This document shows, one piece after another, positions 16,773 to 25,650 of a DNA stretch of 64,000 bases (its first letter is position 1; every line of letters starts with the position of its first letter). This DNA is from Natrialba asiatica DSM 12278. Its GTDB lineage: Archaea > Halobacteriota > Halobacteria > Halobacteriales > Natrialbaceae. The stretch lies in NCBI RefSeq assembly GCF_000337555.1, contig NZ_AOIO01000039.1, forward strand, positions 52,722-116,721. Direction: 5' to 3'. The notes beneath the pieces were generated by a model, which made no database searches, was not told where the DNA came from, and worked only from the letters and a program-made list of their open reading frames with translations. Both the position numbers and the translations under genes were made by a program.

Positions 16773-18208
16773 CTGCCTTCCGGAATCACCTCGAGTTCCT
16801 CCGTCGAACCGACGACTGCTGCGCGCTCGACCGTCCCGATGGTCTCTCCCCGCAGGTCGTCGCCGCGGAGGCGCTTCGAGCCGACGGTCCCGCGATCGAG
16901 TTGACGACCGATGGTCGAGCCGGCGTTGAACTCGCGAGCGGCGTCTACGGCGGTATCGACCAGACGCGCGGTCGAACGCGGGGACAACCCCGTGGCCGGT
17001 ATCCCTGGACCCGCCTCGGGCTCGGCCTCGGAGTCGACCGCGATCCGGCGTACGTCGACGTGCTCGAGACCCTGCTCGCACTCGGCGAGCGACGGGCAGA
17101 ACGCGACGTGACCTACGTCGAACGCGCCGCCGCGGCGACCGAACTCGGCGTGCGGGAGCTGGGCTTGCCGACGCCGCCGGACGAGGCCTGGCCCCGGTTC
17201 ACGCTTGGCGTGCTCTCGATCGGCGCCGACGCGGGATCGTACTGGGCACCGATTCACGGCACGATCCTCGACGGACGGACGATCCGCGCCCGCGTTCCCG
17301 AGGCGATCGCCGCCCACGATCGGCTCTCGACGGGCGCGTCCGCCACGATCGCGCTCGGCGTCCCGTCGGAAGCACTCGCGGCGGCGCACTTGCTTGCGAT
17401 CACCGACCGGCTCGCGACGCCGATCGAGGACCGCGGCGTCGGCGCGACGGTCCCGCTCATTCCCACCGCGGGCGGCGTCGTCCCGAGTTCAGCGGAGGTC
17501 GTCATCGAGACCGCCGTTGCGGACCGCCAGCCCGACACCCGGTCCGAGAAGCGCGAGTTCTGGGAGCACCTGGTCCCGAGTACGACGCTGACGCTCGAAG
17601 CCGAGGCCGTCTTCTCCCGCGAGGACCCCGTCGTGCCGTACGCGCCGCTCGGAGCGGCGCTGTCGGACGACCTCCAGTTGGCGGCGCTCTCGTTATCGGC
17701 GACGCTGTGCGATCGGGTCAACAGCTACTGGGGCGTGTCACCGGTCGACTGGCTGTTGCTCCCGGCGGAGGGACGGCTCGGGCTCTGTCTGGTCGCCTCA
17801 GAAATCCTCTACGCCGGCTTCGAGTGGCAACTGGCGAACCTGCTGTTTTCGCTGTCCGACTGCTTCGACAAGGTGATCGTCGTCGACACCGAGACCGGGC
17901 CGCGAAATCTCGGGCAAGTACTCGGCGATAGCTGGGTCAAAGCCCACCCCTCGCGGGACTGGCTGTTCAGCGAAGCCGACGCCCCGGCCGCCCGGCTGCC
18001 GGCCTACGGCCGGGACGACGAGACGGGCGCGCGACTCTATGTCGATGCCACCTGGGACCCCCGCTGGAAGGACGAGTTCATCGCGCCGCGCGTGTCGATC
18101 ACCGACTCCTATCCGCCGGAGATTCGCGCGGCGGTTCGCGACTCATGGGCTGAGCTCGGCTTCGAGTCCGATGCTGCGTTCGAAGAAGCGAGCGGCTCCG
18201 GGAGTTAG
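16769..18208 (+). CDS. Divergent UbiD-family paralogue
   Basis: A 479-residue protein coupled by ATGA overlap to the preceding UbiD-like gene. General architecture matches UbiD: an N-terminal segment (YPWTRLGLGLGVDRDPAYVD), a middle domain (GSYWAPIHGTILDGRTI, where the partner has SRHRAMIHGRSQASLLF) and a C-terminal part (FEWQLANLLFSLSDCFDKVIVVD aligning with the partner's ANFIFTTWGMLHIDCFVFVD). The catalytic-core pattern EGPFGDYFGY of the partner is missing; the matching place reads AVADRQPDTRSEKREFWEHL. It may be a non-catalytic or structural subunit, or act on another substrate. Length is slightly short for UbiD. Family membership is fairly sure, activity is not. Confidence 0.78.
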   Translation: MTAFRNHLEFLRRTDDCCALDRPDGLSPQVVAAEALRADGPAIELTTDGRAGVELASGVYGGIDQTRGRTRGQPRGRYPWTRLGLGLGVDRDPAYVDVLETLLALGERRAERDVTYVERAAAATELGVRELGLPTPPDEAWPRFTLGVLSIGADAGSYWAPIHGTILDGRTIRARVPEAIAAHDRLSTGASATIALGVPSEALAAAHLLAITDRLATPIEDRGVGATVPLIPTAGGVVPSSAEVVIETAVADRQPDTRSEKREFWEHLVPSTTLTLEAEAVFSREDPVVPYAPLGAALSDDLQLAALSLSATLCDRVNSYWGVSPVDWLLLPAEGRLGLCLVASEILYAGFEWQLANLLFSLSDCFDKVIVVDTETGPRNLGQVLGDSWVKAHPSRDWLFSEADAPAARLPAYGRDDETGARLYVDATWDPRWKDEFIAPRVSITDSYPPEIRAAVRDSWAELGFESDAAFEEASGSGS

Positions 18209-18315
18209 CTTGTGGCCGGTGGTGCTGGGCCGGTAGGAGGACTGGACGAGTAGCGTCGGCCCGATTCTGCGAGTTCGATTCGTGATCGGGTTTGGAGGGA
18301 CAGTCGTGCTCGAGT

Positions 18316-18343
18316 CTTGCGTATACGAAACTGTTTACGCAAG
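18316..18343. repeat. Inverted repeat upstream of the acyl-CoA gene cluster
   Basis: Perfect 8-bp arms CTTGCGTA and TACGCAAG are separated by 12 bp. It lies 108 bp after the UbiD paralogue stop and 110 bp before the synthetase start. Position would suit an operator or a terminator; there is no adjacent T-run. Confidence 0.55.
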
Positions 18344-18453
18344 CGGGCGTCGGAGTGCGCTGGCTGCTCGGCAACGAACACGATTCATTGTTTGCCTCGG
18401 CGGCGCAAAAATTACCGGAACAGTTATCACGACCGGAGTAACCGCTTCGGAGT

Positions 18454-20181
18454 ATGCCAGCGGACCACAACCTGTCGGGCTACGACGAGACGCGCCAGGC
18501 GTTTTCGTGGGACGACGGTTACGAGGAAGCCGACTGGGACGCCCCGGAGCGAATAAATATCGCACACGAGGTCTGCGATCGCCACGCCGAAAACAAGGAG
18601 AAGGTGGCGCTGTACCAGGTCGGCGAGGACGGCGAGTTGACGACGTTTTCCTTCTGGGAACTCGCCGAGCGAACCGACCGGTTCGCGAACCTCCTCGCCG
18701 AACTCGGGATCGAGCGCGGCGACCGGGTCTTCTCGTATCTGCCGCGGATTCCCGAACACTACGTGGCGCTCGTCGGGACGCTGAAACGCGGTGCCGTCTT
18801 CGGCGGTGTCAACGAGCGGTTCGGGCCGGACGGCATCGCCTACCGGCTCGACGACTGCGACGCGAAGGCGATCGTCACGACCGCCGACAACCGAGACACC
18901 GTCGAGGCGGCGCTCGAAGACGCGCCGTCGGTCGAGCACGTCATCGTCGTCAGCGACGACGGGACGGGGCTTCGCCGCGGCGACGTGAGCTACCGCGCGG
19001 CCATGGAGCGAGCGAGCCGCGAGTACGAGACGGCCGAGACGAGCGGCGAGGACGACGCGCTGTTGTACTACACCAGCGGAACGACCGGACCGGCGAAGGG
19101 CGTCCTCCACAAACACCGGTGGGTTGTCGGCGTGGCAACGACGCAGCGCTACGCCGCCGACCTCCAACCGGGGGACCTGTACTGGTCGACGGCCGATCTC
19201 GGCTGGCTGACCGGCCCCATCAACACGCTCGGAGCCTGGTTCCGGGGCACCGCCCTGTTCACCTACGAGGGTGAGTTCGACCCCGAGGCGTGGGCCGACC
19301 TGCTCGACACCTACCCGATCAGCGTCCTCTTCTCGGTGCCGACGGCCTACCGAATGCTCCGGGAAAACGAGGCCGTACTCGAGGGGACCGAACTCGACCT
19401 GCGCCACGCGCTGTCGATCGGCGAACCGCTCTCGGCCGGCGTCGTCGAGTGGGGCGAAGAGACCCTCGGCGTCACCATTCACGACACCTACGGCCAGACC
19501 GAGACGGGGAACATGATCGTCAACAACTACCCGACGATGGAGGTCCGACCGGGATCGATGGGCAAACCGCTACCCGGCATCGAGGCGGAGGTAGTCGATC
19601 CCGAAACCGGCGCGGTGCTCGACCCCGGCGAGACGGGCGAGATCGCCCAGCGCGGGGACTACCCCTGCTTCTTCGCCGAGTACTGGGAGAAGCCCGACAA
19701 GACGGCCGACTGCTTCGTCGACGGTCCCGACGGCGGTGAGCAGAGCGAGACGATGCGATCCTCGCCGGACGAGACGGCTGGCGGCGAGTGGTACCTCTCG
19801 GGCGACCTCGCGCACAAGGACGAGGACGGCTACCTCTGGTTCGAGGGGCGGGCGGACGACGTGATCCTCTCCTCGGGCTACCGCATCGGCCCCTTCGAGG
19901 TCGAGAGTTCGCTCGGCGAGCACGAGGCCGTCGCGGAGGCGGCCGTCGTACCGAAGCCCCACCGCGAGCGCGGCAACATCGTGAAGGCGTACGTAGTGCC
20001 GGGCGGCGACGCGACGCCCACGGAATCGCTCAAAGACGAGATCACGGACCACGTCAAGTCCGAACTCTCCGCCCACGAGTACCCCCGCGAGGTCGAGTTC
20101 CGCGAGGAGTTGCCCAAGACGGTGACGGGGAAGATCCGACGGACGGAGTTACAGGACGAGGCGGCCGCGGAGGCCGAATAG
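18454..20181 (+). CDS. AMP-forming acyl-CoA synthetase (acetyl-CoA synthetase family)
   Basis: A 575-residue adenylate-forming enzyme that turns a carboxylic acid, CoA and ATP into acyl-CoA, AMP and pyrophosphate in the cytosol. The phosphate-binding loop is YYTSGTTGPAKG (about residues 206-217). DTYGQTETG (about 347-355) contacts AMP, SGDLAHKDEDGYLWFEGRADD is the hinge region, and the catalytic lysine lies in the C-terminal KTVTGKIRR. It is nearer the acetyl/medium-chain synthetases than long-chain ones, but the acid it uses cannot be fixed. It opens a same-strand set with an acyl-CoA dehydrogenase and a carboxylase, so it probably feeds that pathway. AGTTATCAC (18422-18430) may be the TATA box. 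Confidence 0.9.
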   Translation: MPADHNLSGYDETRQAFSWDDGYEEADWDAPERINIAHEVCDRHAENKEKVALYQVGEDGELTTFSFWELAERTDRFANLLAELGIERGDRVFSYLPRIPEHYVALVGTLKRGAVFGGVNERFGPDGIAYRLDDCDAKAIVTTADNRDTVEAALEDAPSVEHVIVVSDDGTGLRRGDVSYRAAMERASREYETAETSGEDDALLYYTSGTTGPAKGVLHKHRWVVGVATTQRYAADLQPGDLYWSTADLGWLTGPINTLGAWFRGTALFTYEGEFDPEAWADLLDTYPISVLFSVPTAYRMLRENEAVLEGTELDLRHALSIGEPLSAGVVEWGEETLGVTIHDTYGQTETGNMIVNNYPTMEVRPGSMGKPLPGIEAEVVDPETGAVLDPGETGEIAQRGDYPCFFAEYWEKPDKTADCFVDGPDGGEQSETMRSSPDETAGGEWYLSGDLAHKDEDGYLWFEGRADDVILSSGYRIGPFEVESSLGEHEAVAEAAVVPKPHRERGNIVKAYVVPGGDATPTESLKDEITDHVKSELSAHEYPREVEFREELPKTVTGKIRRTELQDEAAAEAE

Positions 20182-20310
20182 GGAGTAGCGAGCAGCAAGT
20201 AACGAGTCGCAAGGAGCAAGCAGCGGATGGCGGGTCCCAAGGAGCAACTACCGAGACCCGCAATCGACACGATACGGCGACGACGAAATCAGACACAACG
20301 GAGAGACACC

Positions 20311-21477
20311 ATGAACTTCGAATCCACGCAGGAACGCGAGATGATCCGACGGACGGCGGCCGACGTCGCCGCCGAGTACGGGCCGGAGCACTGGCGCGAG
20401 AAAGAACGAGCGGGCGAGTTCTCCGAAGCCTTCTGGGCTGAACTCGCGGACGCGGGCTTTCACGGCCTGTTGATCCCCGAGGAGTACGAGGGGGCCGGCA
20501 TGGGAATGCAGGAGATGGGCCTGGCGATGGAGACACTCTGCGCCGAGGGCTGCGGCATGGCCGGAACCTGGTACCTGGTCCTCACCGCGGGGATGGCCGC
20601 GGTCGGCATCCGCGAGTACGGTACCGAGGCCCAGAAGGAGACCTACCTGCCGGACATCGCGAACGGGAAGCGCAACTTCTCGATCGGGATCACCGAGCCC
20701 GAGGCTGGGACGAACACGCTGAACGTGGCAACGACGGCCGAGAAGGAGGGAGACGAGTACGTCCTCAACGGCCAGAAGGCCTGGATCACGTTCTCGGATC
20801 GCGCCGAGAACATGATCATCGTCACGCGGACGACGCCTCGCGATGAGGTCGACCGCGGGACGGACGGGATCAGCCTGTTCGTCGTCGACATGAACGACCC
20901 GAACATCGACGTCTCGCCGATCGAAAAGCACGGGATCAACTACTCGAAGTCCTGCGAGGTGTTCCTCGAGGACGTACGCGTCCCTGCCGAGAACATGCTC
21001 GGCGACGAGGACGACGGCTGGTGGGTGCTGGTCGACATGCTCAACCCCGAACGGATCGGCTTCGCCGCGGCGGGGACGGGGATCGGCAAACTCGCCGCGA
21101 ACACGGCGATCGAGTACGCCAACGAGCGCGAGGTGTTCGACGCGCCGATCGGCTCCCACCAGGGCGTCTCGTTCCCGATCACGAAGGCGTACGCGCAGAT
21201 GGAGACCGCCGCGCTCATGCGCGAGAAGGCGGCCTGGCGCTACGATCAGGGCGAGGAGTGTGGCTACGAGACCAACGTCGCGAAGGCGACCGCTGTCGCG
21301 GCCGGCATCGAGGCCGTCAAGCAGTCCATGCAGGCCTTCGGCGGCTGGGGCTACGCCACGGAGTACGACGTCGAGCGCTGGTGGCGAGAGATCAACCTGA
21401 CCCGGCTCGCACCGGTCTCCCAGCAGATGGCGTACAACCACATCAGCCAGCAGCTCGGATTCCCGAAGTCCTACTGA
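20311..21477 (+). CDS. Acyl-CoA dehydrogenase
   Basis: A 388-residue FAD enzyme that introduces an alpha,beta double bond in an acyl-CoA and passes electrons to ETF. The FAD/substrate motif FSIGITEPEAGTN is at about residues 127-139, and the C-terminal helical domain has QAFGGWGYATEYDVERWWREI. Where many family members carry the catalytic Y-E-G-T, this one reads LTRLAPVSQQMAYN; instead LNPERIGFAA (about 249-258) places a glutamate where isovaleryl- and long-chain dehydrogenases keep their base. The start at 20311 fits the family N-terminus (MNFESTQER). Only 9 bp separate it from the carboxylase gene. Branched-chain acyl-CoA is a plausible substrate, by inference. Confidence 0.92.
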   Translation: MNFESTQEREMIRRTAADVAAEYGPEHWREKERAGEFSEAFWAELADAGFHGLLIPEEYEGAGMGMQEMGLAMETLCAEGCGMAGTWYLVLTAGMAAVGIREYGTEAQKETYLPDIANGKRNFSIGITEPEAGTNTLNVATTAEKEGDEYVLNGQKAWITFSDRAENMIIVTRTTPRDEVDRGTDGISLFVVDMNDPNIDVSPIEKHGINYSKSCEVFLEDVRVPAENMLGDEDDGWWVLVDMLNPERIGFAAAGTGIGKLAANTAIEYANEREVFDAPIGSHQGVSFPITKAYAQMETAALMREKAAWRYDQGEECGYETNVAKATAVAAGIEAVKQSMQAFGGWGYATEYDVERWWREINLTRLAPVSQQMAYNHISQQLGFPKSY

Positions 21478-21486
21478 TCTATTAGC

Positions 21487-23280
21487 ATGTTCGACAAACT
21501 ACTCGTTGCCAACCGCGGCGAAATCGCCGTACGCGTCATGCAAGCGTGTGAAGAACTGGGCATCGACACCGTCGCGATCTACAGCGACGCGGACCGCAAC
21601 GCGGGTCACGTCGAGTTCGCAGACGAGGCGTACAACGTCGGCCCCGCACCCGCGAGCGAGTCGTATCTCGACCAGGGGACGATCCTCGACGTCGCCGACC
21701 GCGCAGGCGCGGATGCGATTCATCCGGGCTACGGTTTCCTCGCCGAAAACGCCGCGTTCGCCGCGCGCGTCGAGGATGCAGAGGGAATTACCTGGGTCGG
21801 GCCGCCCAGCGAGGCGATGGACGCCCTCGGCGAGAAGACGACGGCCCGACAGGTCATGCAGGCGGCCGACGTGCCGGTCGTCCCGGGGACGAGCGATCCC
21901 GTCGACTCCGCCGCCGAGGTTCGCGAACTCGGCGACGAGTTCGGCTACCCGGTCGCGATCAAGGCCGCCGGCGGCGGCGGCGGTCGCGGGATGAAGATCG
22001 TCCGCAGCGCGGACGAAGCCGAAGACGCCCTCGAGAGCGCGAAACGCGAGGGCGAGGCCTACTTCGACGACGCGACCGTCTACGTCGAGAAGTACCTCGG
22101 GTCCCCGAAGCACGTCGAGGTCCAGATCCTCGCGGACGAGCACGACACCGTGCTCCACCTCGGCGAGCGGGACTGCTCGCTCCAGCGGCGTCATCAGAAG
22201 GTCATCGAGGAAGCGCCGAGTCCCGCACTCGACGGGGCGCTGCGCGAAGCGATCGGCGAGGCCGCCCGCCGCGGGGTCCGCGAAGCCGGCTACACGAACG
22301 CGGGCACCGTCGAGTTCCTCGTCGAAGACGGCGAGTTCTACTTCATGGAGGTCAACACCCGGATTCAGGTCGAACACACCGTCACCGAGGAGGTGACGGG
22401 GATCGATATCGTCCGGGAACAGCTACGAATCGCGGCCGGCGAGGAACTTCCCTTCGCGCAGGCGGATGTAGACATCAACGGCCACGCCATCGAGTTCAGA
22501 ATCAACGCCGAGAACCCCGCCGCGGAGTTCGCGCCGACGCCGGGTGAACTCGAGACCTACGTCCCGCCCGGAGGGCTCGGTGTTCGGGTCGACGACGCCG
22601 TTACCGAGGGCGACGAGATCGCCGGCGACTACGACTCGATGATCGCGAAACTGATCGTTCGCGCGCCGACGCGCGAGCGGTGTCTCGAGCGCTCCCGGCG
22701 CGCGCTTTGCCATTTCGATATCTCGGGTCCCGAGACGATCGTGCCGTTCCACCGGCTCATGATAGACGACGAGCGGTTCCGCGCGGGCGAGCACACGACC
22801 GACTACCTCGACCGCGAGGTCGACGCAGATGAACTCGTTGCGGCGGTCGAGCGGTGGGGCTCCAGCGCGGCCGGGAGCGGAGCAGACGGCGACGCCACGG
22901 ACGAGCACGAACTCGTCGTCGAAGTCGACGGGCGGCGGTTCGACGTGCTCGTCGAGGACGATCGTCCGCGGGTGGCGAGCAACGGCGGAGCCGACGCAGG
23001 TACGACCACGGGATCGGCGAGTTCGGGTTCGAGCAGCGGCGCAGCCGCGACCGAACAGGTCGCGGCCGGCGATGCCATCACGGCCGAGATGCAAGGCACC
23101 GTACTCTCGGTCGACGTCGAACCCGGCGACGAGATCGGTGCCGGGGACGTGGTCTGCGTGCTCGAGGCGATGAAGATGGAGAACGACGTGGTCGCGCCGG
23201 GGGCCGGCTCCGTCGCCGCAGTTCCCGTTTCCGAGGGCGACTCGGTCGACATGGGCGACCCGCTGATCGTACTGGAGTGA
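21487..23280 (+). CDS. Acyl-CoA carboxylase, biotin carboxylase plus BCCP subunit
   Basis: A 597-residue biotin carboxylase joined to a biotin carrier domain. It carboxylates biotin with bicarbonate and ATP, then the carboxyl is moved to an acyl-CoA by the next gene's product. The N-terminal motif is [19 protein letters not shown]-grasp loop [14 protein letters not shown] starts near residue 159; [14 protein letters not shown] holds metal and catalytic residues near 290. A glycine/serine/alanine linker (about 495-520) leads to the biotinyl domain, with Lys563 in EAMKMEND as the biotin site. It lies in an operon with the dehydrogenase (9 bp) and carboxyltransferase (3 bp). Acetyl-, propionyl- and methylcrotonyl-CoA are all possible substrates. 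Confidence 0.95.
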   Translation: MFDKLLVANRGEIAVRVMQACEELGIDTVAIYSDADRNAGHVEFADEAYNVGPAPASESYLDQGTILDVADRAGADAIHPGYGFLAENAAFAARVEDAEGITWVGPPSEAMDALGEKTTARQVMQAADVPVVPGTSDPVDSAAEVRELGDEFGYPVAIKAAGGGGGRGMKIVRSADEAEDALESAKREGEAYFDDATVYVEKYLGSPKHVEVQILADEHDTVLHLGERDCSLQRRHQKVIEEAPSPALDGALREAIGEAARRGVREAGYTNAGTVEFLVEDGEFYFMEVNTRIQVEHTVTEEVTGIDIVREQLRIAAGEELPFAQADVDINGHAIEFRINAENPAAEFAPTPGELETYVPPGGLGVRVDDAVTEGDEIAGDYDSMIAKLIVRAPTRERCLERSRRALCHFDISGPETIVPFHRLMIDDERFRAGEHTTDYLDREVDADELVAAVERWGSSAAGSGADGDATDEHELVVEVDGRRFDVLVEDDRPRVASNGGADAGTTTGSASSGSSSGAAATEQVAAGDAITAEMQGTVLSVDVEPGDEIGAGDVVCVLEAMKMENDVVAPGAGSVAAVPVSEGDSVDMGDPLIVLE

Positions 23281-23283
23281 GCA

Positions 23284-25128
23284 ATGACGATGGAACTCAG
23301 ACTCAGTGTGAAAGAGACGGCAGGACAGGACGAAAACGAGATACAGGCGGTCGCGACGGCGCTTGCGACCCACTTCGGCGAAGCCGTCGACCTCTATCCC
23401 GAGACCGGTGACGAACTCCTCGCGAGCGCGTCGCCGCCGGACAACGGAACCGAAACCGAAACCGGAGCCGGAACCGGAATCGGGGGCGCTGGCAGCGGTC
23501 CTGGACCAGTACAAAGCGCCGGTCGCAGCCGCGACCGAGGAAGCGAGCGGGACGACCTCGAACCGACCGAACGCGAGGAACTCCTGCGCGAAGAGATCGA
23601 GGAGATACTCGAGGGCGGCCCGGAGAAGTACAAGGAACGCCTTCCGGAGCAGGGAAAGCTGTTCGTGCGCGATCGGCTCGACCTCTGGTTCGGCGACGGC
23701 GACGGGTCAGGCGGTGACAAACCAAACGGAATCACGTTCGAGGACGGAAGGTTCGCCAACTTCGACGCCGAGGACGACCTGCCGGCGGACGGCCTCATCA
23801 CGGGCGCGGCCGAGTTCGAGGGCCGGGACCTGCACTTCATGGCCAACGACTTCACCGTCAAGGCGGGCTCGATGGCCGAGAAAGGCGTCGAGAAGTTCCT
23901 CCGAATGCAACAGCGAGCGCTGAAGACCGGCCGTCCGGTCCTCTATCTCATGGATTCGTCGGGCGGCCGGATCGACCAGCAGACCGGCTTCTTCGCCAAC
24001 CGCGAGGGCATCGGGAAGTACTACTACAACCACTCGATGCTCTCCGGACGCGTTCCCCAGATCTGCGTGCTCTACGGCCCCTGTATCGCCGGCGCGGCCT
24101 ACACGCCCGTCTTCGCCGACTTCACCGTTATGGTCCGAGACGTAAGCGCGATGGCCATCGCCTCGCCGCGGATGGTCGAGATGGTCACCGGCGAGGACAT
24201 CGATCTGCAAGATCTGGGCGGCCCGGACGTCCACGCCCGCCACTCCGGTAGCGCCGACCTGATCGCCGAGGACGAAGAGCACGCGCGCGAACTCGTGGCG
24301 AAGCTGATCGGCTACCTGCCGGATAACAGCGACGAGAAGCCGCCACAGACCGAGGGGACGGCACCGCGACTCTCGCCCGACGGCATCGACGCCGTCGTCC
24401 CGCAGGAACCGAACCGCGGATACGACATGTTCGACGTCATCGAGCGCGTCGTCGACGCCGACTCGGTGCTCGAACTCCGACCGGAGTACGGCAAGGAGAT
24501 CATCACGGCCTTCGCCCGGATCGACGGCCGGCCGATCGGCATCGTCGCCAACCAGCCCAACCACCGCGCCGGGGCGATCTTCCCCGACGCGGCCGAGAAG
24601 GCCGCCGAGTTCATCTGGACCTGCGACGCCTACGACGTGCCGCTGCTGTACCTGTGTGACACGCCGGGCTTCATGGCCGGTTCGCAGGTCGAGAAAGACG
24701 GCATCTTAGAGCAGGGCAAGAAGATGATCTACGCGACTTCCTCGGCCACCGTCCCGAAGCAGTCCGTCGTCGTCCGCAAAGCCTACGGCGCGGGGATCTA
24801 CGCGATGTCCGGGCCGGCCTACGACCCCGAGAGCGTGATCGGACTCCCGAGTGGCGAGATCGCCATTATGGGTCCCGAGGCCGCGATCAACGCGGTCTAC
24901 GCGAACCGGCTCGCGGATATCGACGATCCGGACGAGCGCGCCGCGCGCGAGCAGGAACTGCGCGAGGAGTACCGCGAGGACATCGACATCCACCGGATGG
25001 CGAGCGAGGTCGTCATCGACGAGATCGTCCCGCCGAGTTCACTGCGCGACGAACTCGAGAATCGCTTTGCGTTCTACGAGACGGTCGAGAAGGACCTGCC
25101 GGACAAGAAACACGGGACGATCCTCTAA
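23284..25128 (+). CDS. Acyl-CoA carboxyltransferase subunit with extra N-terminal module
   Basis: A 614-residue carboxyltransferase that moves CO2 from carboxybiotin to an acyl-CoA. The ordinary family start (EREELLREEIEEILEGGPEK, about residue 97) is preceded by some 95 additional residues: a 55-residue acidic module (ELRLSVKETAGQDENEIQAV onward) and a repeat-rich linker of Glu/Thr/Gly. That module looks like the small 'acc operon' or epsilon/PccX-type protein found beside haloarchaeal carboxylases. The core shows MDSSGGRIDQQTGFF, YGPCIAGAAYTPVFADF (acyl-CoA oxyanion hole) and RKAYGAGIYAMSGPAY. It ends 4 bp inside an opposing damaged gene. The acyl substrate is undetermined; the dehydrogenase upstream favours a branched or short chain. 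Confidence 0.93.
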   Translation: MTMELRLSVKETAGQDENEIQAVATALATHFGEAVDLYPETGDELLASASPPDNGTETETGAGTGIGGAGSGPGPVQSAGRSRDRGSERDDLEPTEREELLREEIEEILEGGPEKYKERLPEQGKLFVRDRLDLWFGDGDGSGGDKPNGITFEDGRFANFDAEDDLPADGLITGAAEFEGRDLHFMANDFTVKAGSMAEKGVEKFLRMQQRALKTGRPVLYLMDSSGGRIDQQTGFFANREGIGKYYYNHSMLSGRVPQICVLYGPCIAGAAYTPVFADFTVMVRDVSAMAIASPRMVEMVTGEDIDLQDLGGPDVHARHSGSADLIAEDEEHARELVAKLIGYLPDNSDEKPPQTEGTAPRLSPDGIDAVVPQEPNRGYDMFDVIERVVDADSVLELRPEYGKEIITAFARIDGRPIGIVANQPNHRAGAIFPDAAEKAAEFIWTCDAYDVPLLYLCDTPGFMAGSQVEKDGILEQGKKMIYATSSATVPKQSVVVRKAYGAGIYAMSGPAYDPESVIGLPSGEIAIMGPEAAINAVYANRLADIDDPDERAAREQELREEYREDIDIHRMASEVVIDEIVPPSSLRDELENRFAFYETVEKDLPDKKHGTIL

Positions 25129-25478
25129 CGCGGGTCCCGTTGTGCCGGTTTGAGCGGTCCGTAACGGCTACCGAATCCGTACGTGAGAACGGCGACCGAA
25201 CACAGCGCGAGGCCGAGACGGAGGTGTATTACGGCGACCGTTCGCGGCGTCCGAACGAGAGCGGCGTTTCCGGTCACGTCGAGAGCCACGTTGTAGAGAG
25301 TGTTGTCGACGGCGGTCGCCGTCGCGATCCCAGCGACACTGACGGCCCCGACGAAACCGGTTCAGAGACACTGCAGCCGAAACGAAAGGTTCCGCCGGAT
25401 CGTATCCAGATACACGAGAACGGGGGCAGCAACGCCGAAAAGGAGACCGGCCAGGATGGGTGTCGGTATCGAGACCAT
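25125..25478 (-). pseudogene. Small membrane protein gene interrupted by in-frame TGA
   Basis: Read on the minus strand from ATG 25478, the frame codes for MVSIPTPILAGLLFGVAAPV, continues to LSFRLQCL, and meets TGA at 25362-25364 (codon 39). The same frame then stays open for another 78 codons: TGFVGAVSVAGIATATAVDN and later LGLALCSVAVLTYGFGSRYG, ending with TAG at 25125-25127. Together this is a 117-residue protein with about three hydrophobic helices. A TATA element (GTTTATCG, plus-strand 25503-25510) lies 25-32 nt upstream of the start, so the promoter looks intact. The frame is otherwise clean, so the nonsense change is recent or a base error. Function unknown; it converges on the carboxyltransferase gene. 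Confidence 0.7.
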
Positions 25479-25650
25479 ATCGTCCCGTTTGCACAGTGAC
25501 ACGATAAACCCGCTGTTAGGCGACCAGGGTGACGCCCGACGTGACACACCGAACCGACGAGTTCACTCTCGAATCCGTCCATCGATCACTGCGCGCTGAA
25601 CTCGATTCGGATCGGATGCTGTTTTAGTCGTGGCCGCCATACCGACGGCT

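Noticed and set aside
20182-20310. Short AGCAAG/GAGCAA repeats between synthetase and dehydrogenase genes
   Set aside because: Too degenerate and short to call a repeat element; probably slippage in a spacer.
25362-25364. TGA as a selenocysteine codon
   Set aside because: Haloarchaea are not known to make selenoproteins and no insertion element is visible; a nonsense change is simpler.
25140-25499. Plus-strand 119-residue frame after the carboxyltransferase
   Set aside because: Polar, repeat-like composition; the opposite strand carries the damaged membrane-protein gene with a proper promoter.
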